From Tamlana crocina (lineage in GTDB: Bacteria > Bacteroidota > Bacteroidia > Flavobacteriales > Flavobacteriaceae), in NCBI GenBank assembly GCA_040429635.1, contig CP158972.1:1250001-1314000 (forward strand): a stretch of 64,000 nt of DNA, read 5' to 3'. Under the pieces are notes generated by a model. It was not told the origin of the DNA. It saw only the letters and a list, made by a program, of their open reading frames with translations, and made no database searches. Both the position numbers and the translations under genes were made by a program. Below are positions 16,262 through 26,700 of the stretch, piece after piece (the stretch's first letter is position 1; each line of letters opens with the position of its first letter).

Positions 16262-18265
16262 TTAAACTTTTAGCTTTTCTAGTTTTTCTTGATATGCTTT
16301 AATTTCATCGCGCAATTTAGCAGCCACAATAAAGTCTAATGCTTTTGCGGCTTCCTCTATAGTTTTGCGTTTTTCGCGTATTTTTTTCTCCAGTTCAGGT
16401 TTGCTTAAGTATTCGCTTTCCGGTTCGGCAGCTTTGGCCGCTTGTAGTTCATAGCTATAGGTGCTCACAGAGTTTTTAGATAAAGCATTGTCTAGACTTT
16501 TTTTCAATGCTTTTGGAGTGATGTTGTTGGCCGTATTGTAGGCCATTTGTTTTTCACGACGGTAGTTGGTTTCATCAATGGTTTTTTGCATGCTGTTGGT
16601 AATCTTATCAGCATACATTATGGCCTTTCCGTTGAGGTTTCTGGCGGCACGCCCCACGGTTTGGGTTAAAGATCTTGTGGAGCGTAAAAAGCCTTCTTTA
16701 TCGGCATCCAAAATGGCTACCAACGATACTTCGGGTAAATCCAAGCCCTCACGCAATAAATTTACGCCCACCAAAACATCAAAGAGGCCTTTTCGTAAAT
16801 CCTGCATAATTTCAACACGCTCCAACGTATCGACGTCGCTGTGGATATATCGACAGCGAATTTGAATGCGATCTAAATATTTGGTCAGCTCTTCTGCCAT
16901 GCGTTTGGTAAGCGTGGTTACCAAGGTGCGTTCGTCTTTTTCAACCCGTTGCTGGATTTCCTCGATTAAATCATCGATTTGATTTAAGCTGGGGCGGACT
17001 TCAATTATGGGATCTAATAGTCCCGTGGGCCGGATAATCTGCTCCACATAAATCCCATCTGTTTTTTGCAGTTCGTAATCGGCAGGGGTGGCGCTCACAT
17101 AAATCACTTGGTTTTGCAGTGCTTCAAACTCTTCAAATTTTAAGGGGCGGTTGTCCATCGCTGCGGGCAGCCTAAATCCGTATTCCACCAAATTTTCCTT
17201 TCGGCTGCGGTCGCCACCGTACATGGCATGCACTTGCGAAATGGTTACGTGGCTTTCGTCAACCACCATTAAATAATCATCCGGGAAATAATCCAAAAGA
17301 CAGAACGGACGAGTGCCGGGTTGTCGACCGTCCAAGTATCTCGAATAGTTTTCAATACCTGAGCAATAGCCCAATTCACGAATCATTTCCAAATCAAACT
17401 CGGTGCGTTCCTTTAATCTTTTGGCTTCCAAATGTTTGCCGATGTCTTTGAAATAATCGTGCTGTTTTACCAAATCGTCTTGAATATCTTTTATGGCGTT
17501 TTGAAGCACTTCGGGCGAAGTCACGAACATATTGGCGGGATAGATATTCAGTCGGTCGTATTTTTCAACGATTTCGTTGGTTTGGATATTGAACGATTCA
17601 ATGTCTTCAATCTCATCACCAAAAAAATGAATTCTGAAGGCATCATCGGCATAACTAGGTAAAATATCCACAGTATCCCCTTTTATTCTGAAATTTCCGT
17701 GGCGGAAATCACTTTCGGTTCTGGAATATAAACTTTGCACCAACTGATGGAGCAACTTGGTTCGAGAAATTACTTGATCGCGTTTTAAGGTAATCACGTT
17801 CTTTTGAAACTCGACAGGGTTTCCGATACCGTACAAACAAGAAACGGAGGCCACTACCAAAACATCCCGACGGCCACTAAGCAGCGATGAGGTGGTGCTC
17901 AATCGCATTTTTTCTATTTCTTCGTTAATGGATAAATCCTTTTCAATATAAACGCCAGAAACAGGAATGTAGGCCTCGGGCTGATAGTAATCGTAGTACG
18001 ATACAAAATATTCAACCGCGTTATCTGGAAAAAACTGTTTGAATTCAGAATACAGCTGGGCCGCCAAAGTTTTGTTGTGCGCCAATACCAAGGTTGGGCG
18101 TTGTACCTCCTCAATAACGTTTGCTACGGTAAAGGTTTTGCCCGAACCAGTAACGCCCAGTAGGGTTTGGTACTTTTCGTCTGTGTCGATGCCCTCGGCC
18201 AACTTTTTTATGGCTTGTGGCTGATCACCAGTGGGTTTAAATTCGGAATTTACTTTAAATTTCAT
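16262..18265 (-). CDS. uvrB: Excinuclease ABC subunit B
   Basis: 667 residues from the ATG at 18265 (a TTG three codons upstream is unlikely). DNA-damage-loading subunit of nucleotide excision repair, working with UvrA and UvrC. Walker A GVTGSGKT at 37-44, the beta-hairpin YYDYYQPEAYIP near residue 95, DESHVT, and a helicase C-terminal domain with GVNLLREGLDLPEVSLVAILDADKEGFLRS. A UVR domain closes the protein (about 625-665), which binds UvrC. Complete and ordinary. Confidence 0.97.
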   Translation of the reverse strand: MKFKVNSEFKPTGDQPQAIKKLAEGIDTDEKYQTLLGVTGSGKTFTVANVIEEVQRPTLVLAHNKTLAAQLYSEFKQFFPDNAVEYFVSYYDYYQPEAYIPVSGVYIEKDLSINEEIEKMRLSTTSSLLSGRRDVLVVASVSCLYGIGNPVEFQKNVITLKRDQVISRTKLLHQLVQSLYSRTESDFRHGNFRIKGDTVDILPSYADDAFRIHFFGDEIEDIESFNIQTNEIVEKYDRLNIYPANMFVTSPEVLQNAIKDIQDDLVKQHDYFKDIGKHLEAKRLKERTEFDLEMIRELGYCSGIENYSRYLDGRQPGTRPFCLLDYFPDDYLMVVDESHVTISQVHAMYGGDRSRKENLVEYGFRLPAAMDNRPLKFEEFEALQNQVIYVSATPADYELQKTDGIYVEQIIRPTGLLDPIIEVRPSLNQIDDLIEEIQQRVEKDERTLVTTLTKRMAEELTKYLDRIQIRCRYIHSDVDTLERVEIMQDLRKGLFDVLVGVNLLREGLDLPEVSLVAILDADKEGFLRSTRSLTQTVGRAARNLNGKAIMYADKITNSMQKTIDETNYRREKQMAYNTANNITPKALKKSLDNALSKNSVSTYSYELQAAKAAEPESEYLSKPELEKKIREKRKTIEEAAKALDFIVAAKLRDEIKAYQEKLEKLKV

Positions 18266-18291
18266 TGGTCTCAATCGTTAGTTGAAATTAT

Positions 18292-18455
18292 GCACTTTCA
18301 GTGCTAGACTTTCAGTTTCTAAAAATTATTTAAGCCACGAATGCACAAATATTTTGAAGTATTTTTAGATAAATATTCGTGAATTTGTGGCTAAATATTA
18401 CACGAATAAATGGACTTTCAGTCCGCAATTAAACCTATGGACTTTCAGTCCATAG
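18292..18455. repeat. Cluster of ACT-TTC-AGT mini-hairpins upstream of uvrB
   Basis: Four short units share the core ACTTTCAGT: GCACT-TTC-AGTGC (18292-18304), AGACT-TTC-AGTTT (18306-18318), GGACT-TTC-AGTCC (18412-18424) and CTATGGACT-TTC-AGTCCATAG (18435-18455). The loop TTC and inner stem are constant while the outer bases change in pairs, so three of the four remain perfect stems (up to 9 bp). They bracket another palindrome at 18334-18391. No T-tract follows, so they are not simple terminators. Confidence 0.6.
18334..18391. repeat. CCACGAATGCACGAAT-type palindrome, copy upstream of uvrB
   Basis: Left arm GCCACGAATGCACAAAT (18334-18350) and right arm ATTCGTGAATTTGTGGC (18375-18391) are imperfect inverted repeats; each matches the arms of the element at 38125-38200 with one to three differences. 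Spacer about 24 bases. Confidence 0.6.
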
Positions 18456-18489
18456 TGGTTTGGTTAACAAAATTACGCAAAATAAATGG

Positions 18490-21400
18490 CTATTGTTTTA
18501 ATGTGAAATGCCCAGAAAAAACGCGTCCGTCTTCTAAAAATACTTTAAACCAATAATCGTTGGTGGGCAATATTTTTCCGCGAAATGTGCCATCCCAACC
18601 TTCTTGTTGTACTGCGAGCTGTTTAATTAGTTTGCCATAGCGGTCGTAAATGTAAACTGTGCTGTTGGCCTGTACATTTGCATCAATTCCTTTAATATGC
18701 CAAAGGTCGTTAATACCGTCGCCATTGGGCGTGAAATATTTGGGATAGCCAATTACCGAAATGTTTAATGTCGCCACGCCACAAATTTCATCTTTTACAT
18801 GGATGGTATAAAAACCAGCTTCGACATTTTTAAAATGGGGCTCGTCTTGATATTCGATGATATTGGAATCTTCCCTTTGCAGTGCAAATTGATAATTGCC
18901 TTGACCTAGGTTTGTGGTGTCTATGGTAACCGAATTATTCTCGGAAATATCAATGACTGTAACATCATCTTGAGTGATGGTGGCTAGCTCTGAGGCATCA
19001 ACATAAATGTTTTCGGATTTTGAACAGCCCGTGCCATCGGTTTTGGTTAGCGTAATGGTGTAGGTGCCTGGGGTAGAAACCGTAATAGTTCTGTTGTTAG
19101 AAACGAATTGGTTGGTTTGGCTACCATCTAAACTGCTCCATAGCCATTCGTAGGTGAAACTTTCAGAAGTGTTTTGTTCAAAAGGTTCTAGTTGGATGGA
19201 GAATGTCGGATCTGAAGAACAAACGATTCTCGGGGTATCCACAGTAAAAACAGGCAATGGGTTTACTATTAAATTGATAAGGGTTGTCGCGGTACAATTG
19301 GTGTTATTGGGATTGACTACCCTGGCCGTAATAGTTTGGTTTTCTGAAATAAGCGGATTAGGTAAGCTTGTGGCATCGGTTATTAAGTTACCGTTTTCGT
19401 CAACATAATCATAATACACTTCCATGTTGGTTTGTGAGCCTAAAATGGAGCTTGTAAAAGTTGAGGTGTCGAAAGGGAAGTAGCCGTCGTTATCTATATC
19501 GCCAGCGCTACCGTCGCAAAAAACTTGGTCTACAACAGGGTTAGCTATGGGTTGCTCGTTAACCGTAAAAGTAATGGTGGTTTCATCGTAACAAGGGCCA
19601 TCGGGTGCCGAAGTAGTATTGTTTTCTACCCGAACGGTAATGGTTTGGCTTTGGGTTAAAAAAGGATTTGGAAGCGGACTGGGCAAAGCAGGGCCCGTTT
19701 CGTCAAAATACAACACCGTAAAATCCGCAGGGTTTTGTGCACCTAAAATTTCACTTTCAATTTGTGAGGTATCGAAAGGAAAAGCGCCATCAAAATCATC
19801 ATCACATTCTGGTGCAATGGTTACAGGATTTGCAATAGGTAGCGGTTCAACGGTTAGTAAAACATGTGGCCCTAGGCCCAAACAATCATTTGAAATGGAA
19901 CTGTCTATACGGACATAAATATATTGTGAATTTGGGTAGCCTATGTTCCTGTAATTTGAAATATCTGTAATCTCGTTAACTTCTGCCAAAGCATCAGCTT
20001 CATTTCGGTAATAGCGTGGTGGCATGGGGTTTTGACCTGCCGGAATAAAACTCATGATGGAAGCTGTTGCGCTACTAAAATCGAAGGTTGCAATACCATC
20101 GCGGTTATCGTTATTGGCGCTGTTGTTTCCGGTGGTATCTAAAAAGTCATCACACTGGTTGAACGTAGCCACAAAACTTGAAGGTACCGATGTGGTAGAG
20201 ACGCTTAATTGAATTTCGGATACTGAAGCACAACCATTCTGCCCTACAACGCGGGCCCAAACTACATCACTGTTTACGGTTCTGTTTTCAAAAGTGGTGG
20301 GGGTTGAAATAAAATCACTACTGTTTTCATCACCCAACGCTGCGGCAGCATTCGTTAAATAGTAACTAAAGGTTTCGTTGGAGACATTAGCGGAAATTTC
20401 GTTGTTGGCTTCAGTTAAATTGAAGGCACTGTAACCTAAAGTTGTGGAGTCTTCGTCATCGCACTGAACAAGGGTTACAGAAGCGGACACTGTTGGTTTT
20501 GGTGCCACCGTAAAGTTGATATCTTGGGAATATAGCCCGCATCCATTTCCAGTCCTGTTTATAAAGGCACGGAACAAATAGCCATCAAAAGAAAGCGGTG
20601 CGTTCGATATGTTCAGATTGAATGAGTTGGATCCGTTGTAAATAGCGTCATCGGTTACCAAACTCCAGTTAGCGCCATTGTCGCTCGAGACTTCCCATTG
20701 TATGGTTTCGGCTTCGGGAGAGGATATCGATAGCGTGGTATCGGTTTCTTCGCAAATGGCCAATACAGCCGTTTGGGACGCTATGGAAAGTGGGGCATTA
20801 TTTAAATAGTCGCTGTTTGGCAGTGTGTAACCATCCGAAGCATTAATGACCAACCCTGTGCCTGTTGCAGAGTCTGGCGTAATATCAACGACTACATTAC
20901 CATCACCTAAATAGCTGTCGCCATTGCCATCTGAAAACCCGGCTTCAATGACGTCGCTACAGCCGTCGCCGTCGCTATCGAAATCTATATAATTGAAGAT
21001 GCCATCGTTATCGGTATCGTCGAGCGTGTATCCAATAATGTTGCTGTCTGGAGAAGTCTCTGCATCGTCAAACCAGCCGTTGGTGCCAAAGTTTCCGCCG
21101 CTGTCAATAATCCCGTTTAGATCGGTATCTGATAAAAGGCCTAATTGCCCAGTTTCATACAAATCGGTTAAGCCATCGTTATCACTATCGAGGTCGTAAA
21201 AATCAAAAATAGTATCATTATCAGTATCAAGGGGCATTATCGTAGCATCGAAGATATCGTCTAAACCATTGTTGTCGGCATCCGTTCCAGATAGAGTTAC
21301 TAAAGTACCTTGGTTTTCTACAATATCAGGAATGCCATCGTTGTCGCTATCGAGGTCCAAACTGTCTGGAATACCATCAAAATCGTGGTCGTTATTGAAA

Positions 21401-23676
21401 CAAGTTATTGAAAGCCCGCCGTTAAAAATGGAAGAAACCGTTCCGTTTTCTAGTTTGTGAATGAAAGTGAAGCCGTCAATTTGATTGGCTAAGAACTGAT
21501 GAGGTTCGGCTCCGTTTGGGTTTGGGTTGATTTTGAAATGGATTTCGGAGCCAGAAATTTGAGTAATACCAGATTCAAAAATTCCATCGAAATTGGTGTC
21601 GATTAGTAAATGGTCGCTGGGGTCGACCAAGGTGATGTTTTTATTTATGGGTTGAATACTAACAATATAGTATTCATCTTCAATATCGGTACTTGGAAGC
21701 GAAATGGTTTCTTCCAGTTTAATGTTTACAGATTCCGAAAATGTGATTTCAAAGTTGTTTTCAGCACTTGTGGCATTGCCCAGTGTGCTGGTAAACCCTC
21801 CAGAACTGTTTCCGCTGAAGGTATTCGTATTTCCTGAGTTGTTTGTTTGGGTAAAGTTACCACTGGCTATGGTGTTATTGCGAGAGCCATCTTCAAAAAT
21901 TAACTCGGGGGTGTTTAAATTGCTTAAGTTAATGGCGGCATTCCCTTTGGATTCGGTACAGTTTAAAATACCATCGTTGTCGTTGTCGATATCCAAATTG
22001 TCAATAATACCGTCATTGTCCACATCGTCAGGACAGATACTAATCGGGATTTCTACCGATTCCAATTCTTCACCCGTGCAGGTAATAACACCAATAAGCT
22101 TGTATTTTCCGGGTTGTGCCGGAGTGATTTCCGGGTTTGAAACCATTAAATCCACAAAACCGCTACCCGATCCGTCGTCATACATCCATTTAAAGCTATC
22201 AAAATTTTGGGTGTTGGCAGCTTGTAATGTTATGTTGGGAATACAGTTTCCGAGTGTGGTGAACTGGGCATCAAAATTGATTTCGGGAGCCGAAGGAAAT
22301 CCCGAGTAAAAACTGCCCGAAGTTGCTGCACCGTTGTAGTTAAAATAGGCACAATATAACTCGTCGTCACTTTCCACTGAAATATTTCCGTTTAACCCCT
22401 TAACCTTATAAGTAATGTAATCGGGCTTGCCGGTTACGGGGCTTGGACTCACCGTAATAGGATTGTTGTTTATGGTTACAGTAGCACCTACTTTGGTAAC
22501 AATAGATATGCCACCTGAATAATTTGTGCTCCCTATATCGTTAATATTGGCAATATTATTTAGGTTTCCGCGGGTTTCACAGCTTAATGGCGGTACAAAA
22601 AACATACCTTGGTTGGCCTCGTTTGGTGAGCCGTTGTTACCAAGTCCTCCTACACCTTGGTAGGCAAAAACAGGTTGAGAGGTTTCAACATACATATTGC
22701 CATTGGAACTGTATTGGTTGCCTTCAATAACGTAATATTCACCTGAGTTTATATTTGCAATTGCGGAGTTGCCATTAATGCTGATGGATGTATTGTCGGT
22801 ATGGGCAACAATCAAAATGTTTTCCCATGCATTATCGCCATCGCCTCGTACAAAAATATATTCAGTGCCTACTTTACTTAAATCCACAATTTGGTCTATT
22901 CCATAATCCCTGCCGTTACCTGAACCAAAACTTCCGTTAGCAGACCCGCAGTTAACAACAATAGGTTTGTCGGAATTGACTAAACAACCAATCAAGCCAT
23001 CTCTGTTTACGGTTGAATCGAAACTATTTGTGGCAATGGTATAGCTTTCCCCTTCGTTTAAAATAGTATTGATTGGTGTAGCACCCGAATAATTTTTAAT
23101 GATTAAACCTGCGGGAAGGTTACTGAAGTTTACGGTGGTATTGTCTTCCGTAGCCATTACCGAAACAAAATTTAGATAATTATCTTGCGGGTTTTGGTTG
23201 GTGTAGCTACCTACTCTAAATGTGGTTCCCAAAGCCGAAAGCCCTTTACTCACCAAGGCACCGGCTTGCGCTCCACCACCAGCATTCATTCTTACAGATG
23301 CGTAAATAGGCGCTTCGGCTTCAATAATGTAACCTTTGTTGTTTGAAACCAGACTGGTTTGTGTTGAAAGTATAAATAGCTGTCCATAACCAGAGCCAAT
23401 AGCGATTTCTCTAGGAGTAGTGTTCGATACCGTTCCTGTAATAAAATTTGTAGCTGGTTGCCCAATGGGAATTATAGTATAAGGTACGTTTGAATTGCTC
23501 GGCGTAGAAAGGTAAATGTACTGGTCTTCAGGGTTTGCATTGCCAAATGAGGCATTGGTTAATGGCGGGATATAGTGCTTTTTACTAAGTTGAGAATAAC
23601 CATTATATCCAAAGAAAAGCATTATTAGAATGGTGAAAATGTTTAGAGAACAAATTCGAGGTATAGCCTTAAGCAT
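18490..23676 (-). CDS. Giant secreted protein, T9SS type B sorting domain
   Basis: 1728 residues. Signal peptide (residues about 1-29, ending FGYNGYSQ). Residues about 30-470 resemble the IgGFc-binding-type N-terminal domain found on flavobacterial surface proteins. Asp-rich thrombospondin type 3 repeats (DVDNDGIIDNLDIDNDNDGI and several more, about 550-950) should bind calcium. Four copies of a CD-D-DG-x-FD repeat follow (LVQCDDED, FNQCDDFL, PECDDDFDG, VFCDGSAG). The C-terminal about 85 residues (YPKYFTPNGDGINDLWHI to SGHFTLKQ) are a type B T9SS/gliding-motility-associated domain that directs export and anchoring. Likely an adhesin or matrix protein. First in transcription order of none of its neighbours: 115 bases separate it from the next giant gene. 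Confidence 0.88.
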   Translation of the reverse strand: MLKAIPRICSLNIFTILIMLFFGYNGYSQLSKKHYIPPLTNASFGNANPEDQYIYLSTPSNSNVPYTIIPIGQPATNFITGTVSNTTPREIAIGSGYGQLFILSTQTSLVSNNKGYIIEAEAPIYASVRMNAGGGAQAGALVSKGLSALGTTFRVGSYTNQNPQDNYLNFVSVMATEDNTTVNFSNLPAGLIIKNYSGATPINTILNEGESYTIATNSFDSTVNRDGLIGCLVNSDKPIVVNCGSANGSFGSGNGRDYGIDQIVDLSKVGTEYIFVRGDGDNAWENILIVAHTDNTSISINGNSAIANINSGEYYVIEGNQYSSNGNMYVETSQPVFAYQGVGGLGNNGSPNEANQGMFFVPPLSCETRGNLNNIANINDIGSTNYSGGISIVTKVGATVTINNNPITVSPSPVTGKPDYITYKVKGLNGNISVESDDELYCAYFNYNGAATSGSFYSGFPSAPEINFDAQFTTLGNCIPNITLQAANTQNFDSFKWMYDDGSGSGFVDLMVSNPEITPAQPGKYKLIGVITCTGEELESVEIPISICPDDVDNDGIIDNLDIDNDNDGILNCTESKGNAAINLSNLNTPELIFEDGSRNNTIASGNFTQTNNSGNTNTFSGNSSGGFTSTLGNATSAENNFEITFSESVNIKLEETISLPSTDIEDEYYIVSIQPINKNITLVDPSDHLLIDTNFDGIFESGITQISGSEIHFKINPNPNGAEPHQFLANQIDGFTFIHKLENGTVSSIFNGGLSITCFNNDHDFDGIPDSLDLDSDNDGIPDIVENQGTLVTLSGTDADNNGLDDIFDATIMPLDTDNDTIFDFYDLDSDNDGLTDLYETGQLGLLSDTDLNGIIDSGGNFGTNGWFDDAETSPDSNIIGYTLDDTDNDGIFNYIDFDSDGDGCSDVIEAGFSDGNGDSYLGDGNVVVDITPDSATGTGLVINASDGYTLPNSDYLNNAPLSIASQTAVLAICEETDTTLSISSPEAETIQWEVSSDNGANWSLVTDDAIYNGSNSFNLNISNAPLSFDGYLFRAFINRTGNGCGLYSQDINFTVAPKPTVSASVTLVQCDDEDSTTLGYSAFNLTEANNEISANVSNETFSYYLTNAAAALGDENSSDFISTPTTFENRTVNSDVVWARVVGQNGCASVSEIQLSVSTTSVPSSFVATFNQCDDFLDTTGNNSANNDNRDGIATFDFSSATASIMSFIPAGQNPMPPRYYRNEADALAEVNEITDISNYRNIGYPNSQYIYVRIDSSISNDCLGLGPHVLLTVEPLPIANPVTIAPECDDDFDGAFPFDTSQIESEILGAQNPADFTVLYFDETGPALPSPLPNPFLTQSQTITVRVENNTTSAPDGPCYDETTITFTVNEQPIANPVVDQVFCDGSAGDIDNDGYFPFDTSTFTSSILGSQTNMEVYYDYVDENGNLITDATSLPNPLISENQTITARVVNPNNTNCTATTLINLIVNPLPVFTVDTPRIVCSSDPTFSIQLEPFEQNTSESFTYEWLWSSLDGSQTNQFVSNNRTITVSTPGTYTITLTKTDGTGCSKSENIYVDASELATITQDDVTVIDISENNSVTIDTTNLGQGNYQFALQREDSNIIEYQDEPHFKNVEAGFYTIHVKDEICGVATLNISVIGYPKYFTPNGDGINDLWHIKGIDANVQANSTVYIYDRYGKLIKQLAVQQEGWDGTFRGKILPTNDYWFKVFLEDGRVFSGHFTLKQ

Positions 23677-23791
23677 AGAATGAAATGAAAGTTATTTTAA
23701 TATGATTTATACTAAAATAGATTAATCAATGTCATTGGACTCAATAAACCTTCAAAGGTTTAAAAAATAAGTTGAAATGTAAATTTATTAT

Positions 23792-26700
23792 TTATCGTTT
23801 TAAAGCAAAGTGTCCTTTTATATCGAACGATTCGCCATCCTGCACAATTTTGGCAACAAACCAATAATCATCAGAGGGCATGTTTTGTCCGTTAAAGGTA
23901 CCATCCCAGCCCACGGAAGTGTGAGGTAGTGTTTTTAACAGTTTTCCGTAGCGATTGTATATGTAAACAATGGTACCGGGCAGTTGACTAGCACCCACAA
24001 TGTGCCAAGTATCGTAAGCCCCATCGTTATTTGGAGTAACGAACTTTGGAATGTCAATTACAAATACTTCGCGTGTTACATCCAAACAACCGTTTAAATC
24101 TCGAACCGTGACCAAGTGCGAACCAAAAGACACATTGTCAAACACATTTGAGGTTTGCGGCTCACCATCATCTAAAATAAAAACATAATCGCCAATTCCG
24201 GAAACATCAACGGTAATGCTGTTGGGATCGGCAAAATCGACCGTTTGGGTGAAATTGATTATGGCGCTATCCGATTCCACGACGCTAAAATTATGGGTGT
24301 ACGAACAATCTGGAGCAATGGTATTTGGGCGCGTAACGGTAACGCTGTAATTCCCAATATCGTTTGGGCCGAGAAGAATTTCAGCAGAAGTCGCACCGGT
24401 TGACCACAGATAGGTGTCGCCAGCAACGCCGGTTTCCGCACTGACTACCAAGGGGTCGTCATTGCACAATGGCACAATATCATTGATTGGGATAACGGGT
24501 AACGGGTTAATCCGCGTATTGAACTGAGTAGTGCTGTAACACCCCGTGCTTATATTTTGAACGCGCACGAAAATGGTTTCGCCATTAGTAGCTTGGTAAG
24601 AAGTGTTTATTCTATTGGTTCCGCTTTCGGCATTTTCTTCCGTATTATAAAAAGTAATATTGAAATTTGAAACATTTTGTGAACCCAAAATAGCACTATT
24701 GTTTTGCGTGAGGTCGAAAATCAGAAATTCATCAAAATCATCATTACAGTCAATTAAATCAGGAGGAGTATTCGCGATAGGATTCTCATTAATTTGTAGG
24801 TTGAATGCTTGTACAATAAAACAGCCCGTTGTAGGGTTTGAAGTTCTGACGTAAATAGTATGGTTGTTATTGGTGTAATTATAAGTGTTGCTTAAAATCG
24901 CAGTATTGTCTTCGGCATCGGTTTGGGTGTCGTGATAGGATATGTTTACCACCGAGGGATCATCAACAATAATGTTGTTAACCAAAGATAGATCATAGGT
25001 GTTGGTTTCGTTGTCGCAAATTTCAACTGTGCCCACTGTATTTGTTGGTGGCGGCGGATTTATATTAAGTTGAAGCGGCACAACGGTATAACAGCCCGTT
25101 AAGGTGTTGGCCACTTTTATATAAATGGTTTTAGCTTCTGAAACAAAATTTTCAGGATCAACAATGGCATTGGTATTGTCTAATCCGTCATTGGGGTTTA
25201 TGTCGGTTTCGTTTTCAAAATAGTCTATTCTTAAGTTGCTTTTTACACGATCCAAAACTTCAAAATCTTGAGTTTGGGTATCAATATTGTAAAAGGTTAA
25301 ATCGAAATTGGCTTGTCCGTTATAGTCAGGAGCACATTCGGTCAACGACGGAGTGCCTACCAAAACATCGGGTGCAGCGATAATATTGATTCCTAATTCT
25401 TCAACCACGAAACAGAGCGAATCGTCGCTTTCAATCCTTACATAAATACTTTGCGGATTCACCACGTTGGTGTAAGTGGCAGGCAACGGATTAACGTTTT
25501 CTTCTGCCAAGTTTCGGGTTAAGTGGAACGAAATATTTAGTACATCGGGTGTGCCTTGCCTAATTTCATTGGCTTTTTCGGCTAAGTTGAATTCGTGCCT
25601 GCCATCGTTGCTATCGTCATCACAAATCAAATAATCAATAATAGGGTTGTAAACGGGGTCGGGCGATACTTGAAGGGTGAAGGTCGAAGTACCAAAACAA
25701 CTAGGGTCTGTAATATTCTCCACACGTACATAAATGGTTTGGGGGCTGCTAGTGTTTTGATAAATCGCGTTTTTGTCGATAGGCATGCTAAAAGCTGCAT
25801 CTTCAAAATAAAAGACCTCTTTTCCGGTTTGGCCGTTTAAAATTTCGTTATCTTTTTCAGAAAGTAAAAATTCTGCGGTACGGTCGTTATCATCCTCACA
25901 GATTTGATAGTTGCTTATTGTTGGAAAATCAGGCAATGTATTAACAATGGCTTCAAACGACTCTATCGCGTAGCAGCCCGTGCCGCTAGCCACATCTTCC
26001 ACACGAACAAAAATGGTTTGGGTGTTGGTGTTGTAGGCATCGCGATTGGTTTCGGGTATTTCGTTGGTTTTGGCATCGGCATCTTCAAAAGAGGTGAAAA
26101 AGTCAATATCCAAACCTGTGGTGCTAGGCACAACTTCTGAAATTTTAGCGTTGAGGTCGATTATGGAAAATCCATCTTGGTCATCATCACAAATAATAAT
26201 ATCGGTGGGCTGATTGGTTGCCGGAGCGACCAGTACCTCTATTTGAAAAGGGTTTACGGTAGAGCACCCCGAGTTAGTGGCCTCAATACGCGCATAAAGC
26301 GTTTCAACGGAATTGGTGTTATTGTAAAACGGAGGTAGTTGATTTTGAGTGTTTTCTGCATCGGTTTGGGTGGCGTAATAGCGTACCGTAAAATCATCGT
26401 TTCCTCCCGTGATGGTATCATCAAGCGAAGCGAGGTCTATGCTAGCAAAGCCATCGTTATCATCATCGCAATAGGGTACGGTAACATTATCAAATAGCAA
26501 TATCGGGTTAATGAGCAGCGTGATTTCAGAGTCTTCAATACAGCCACTGTCAGTGTTTTCAATAGTTATGTACAATACTTGCGGACTCGCTGCCGCATAG
26601 GGTTGTGTTTTGGGTAGTGCGTTTGTGCCGTTGTTTCTATCGTCTTCTGTTTCGTAAAAGGTAACGGTAATGGGGTAGGGTAAATCGTTGGCAATATAGC

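Noticed and set aside
23747-23762. Short palindrome AAACCT-TCAA-AGGTTT as terminator between the giant genes
   Set aside because: Six-bp AT-rich stem without a proper T-tract on the transcribed strand; too weak to call.
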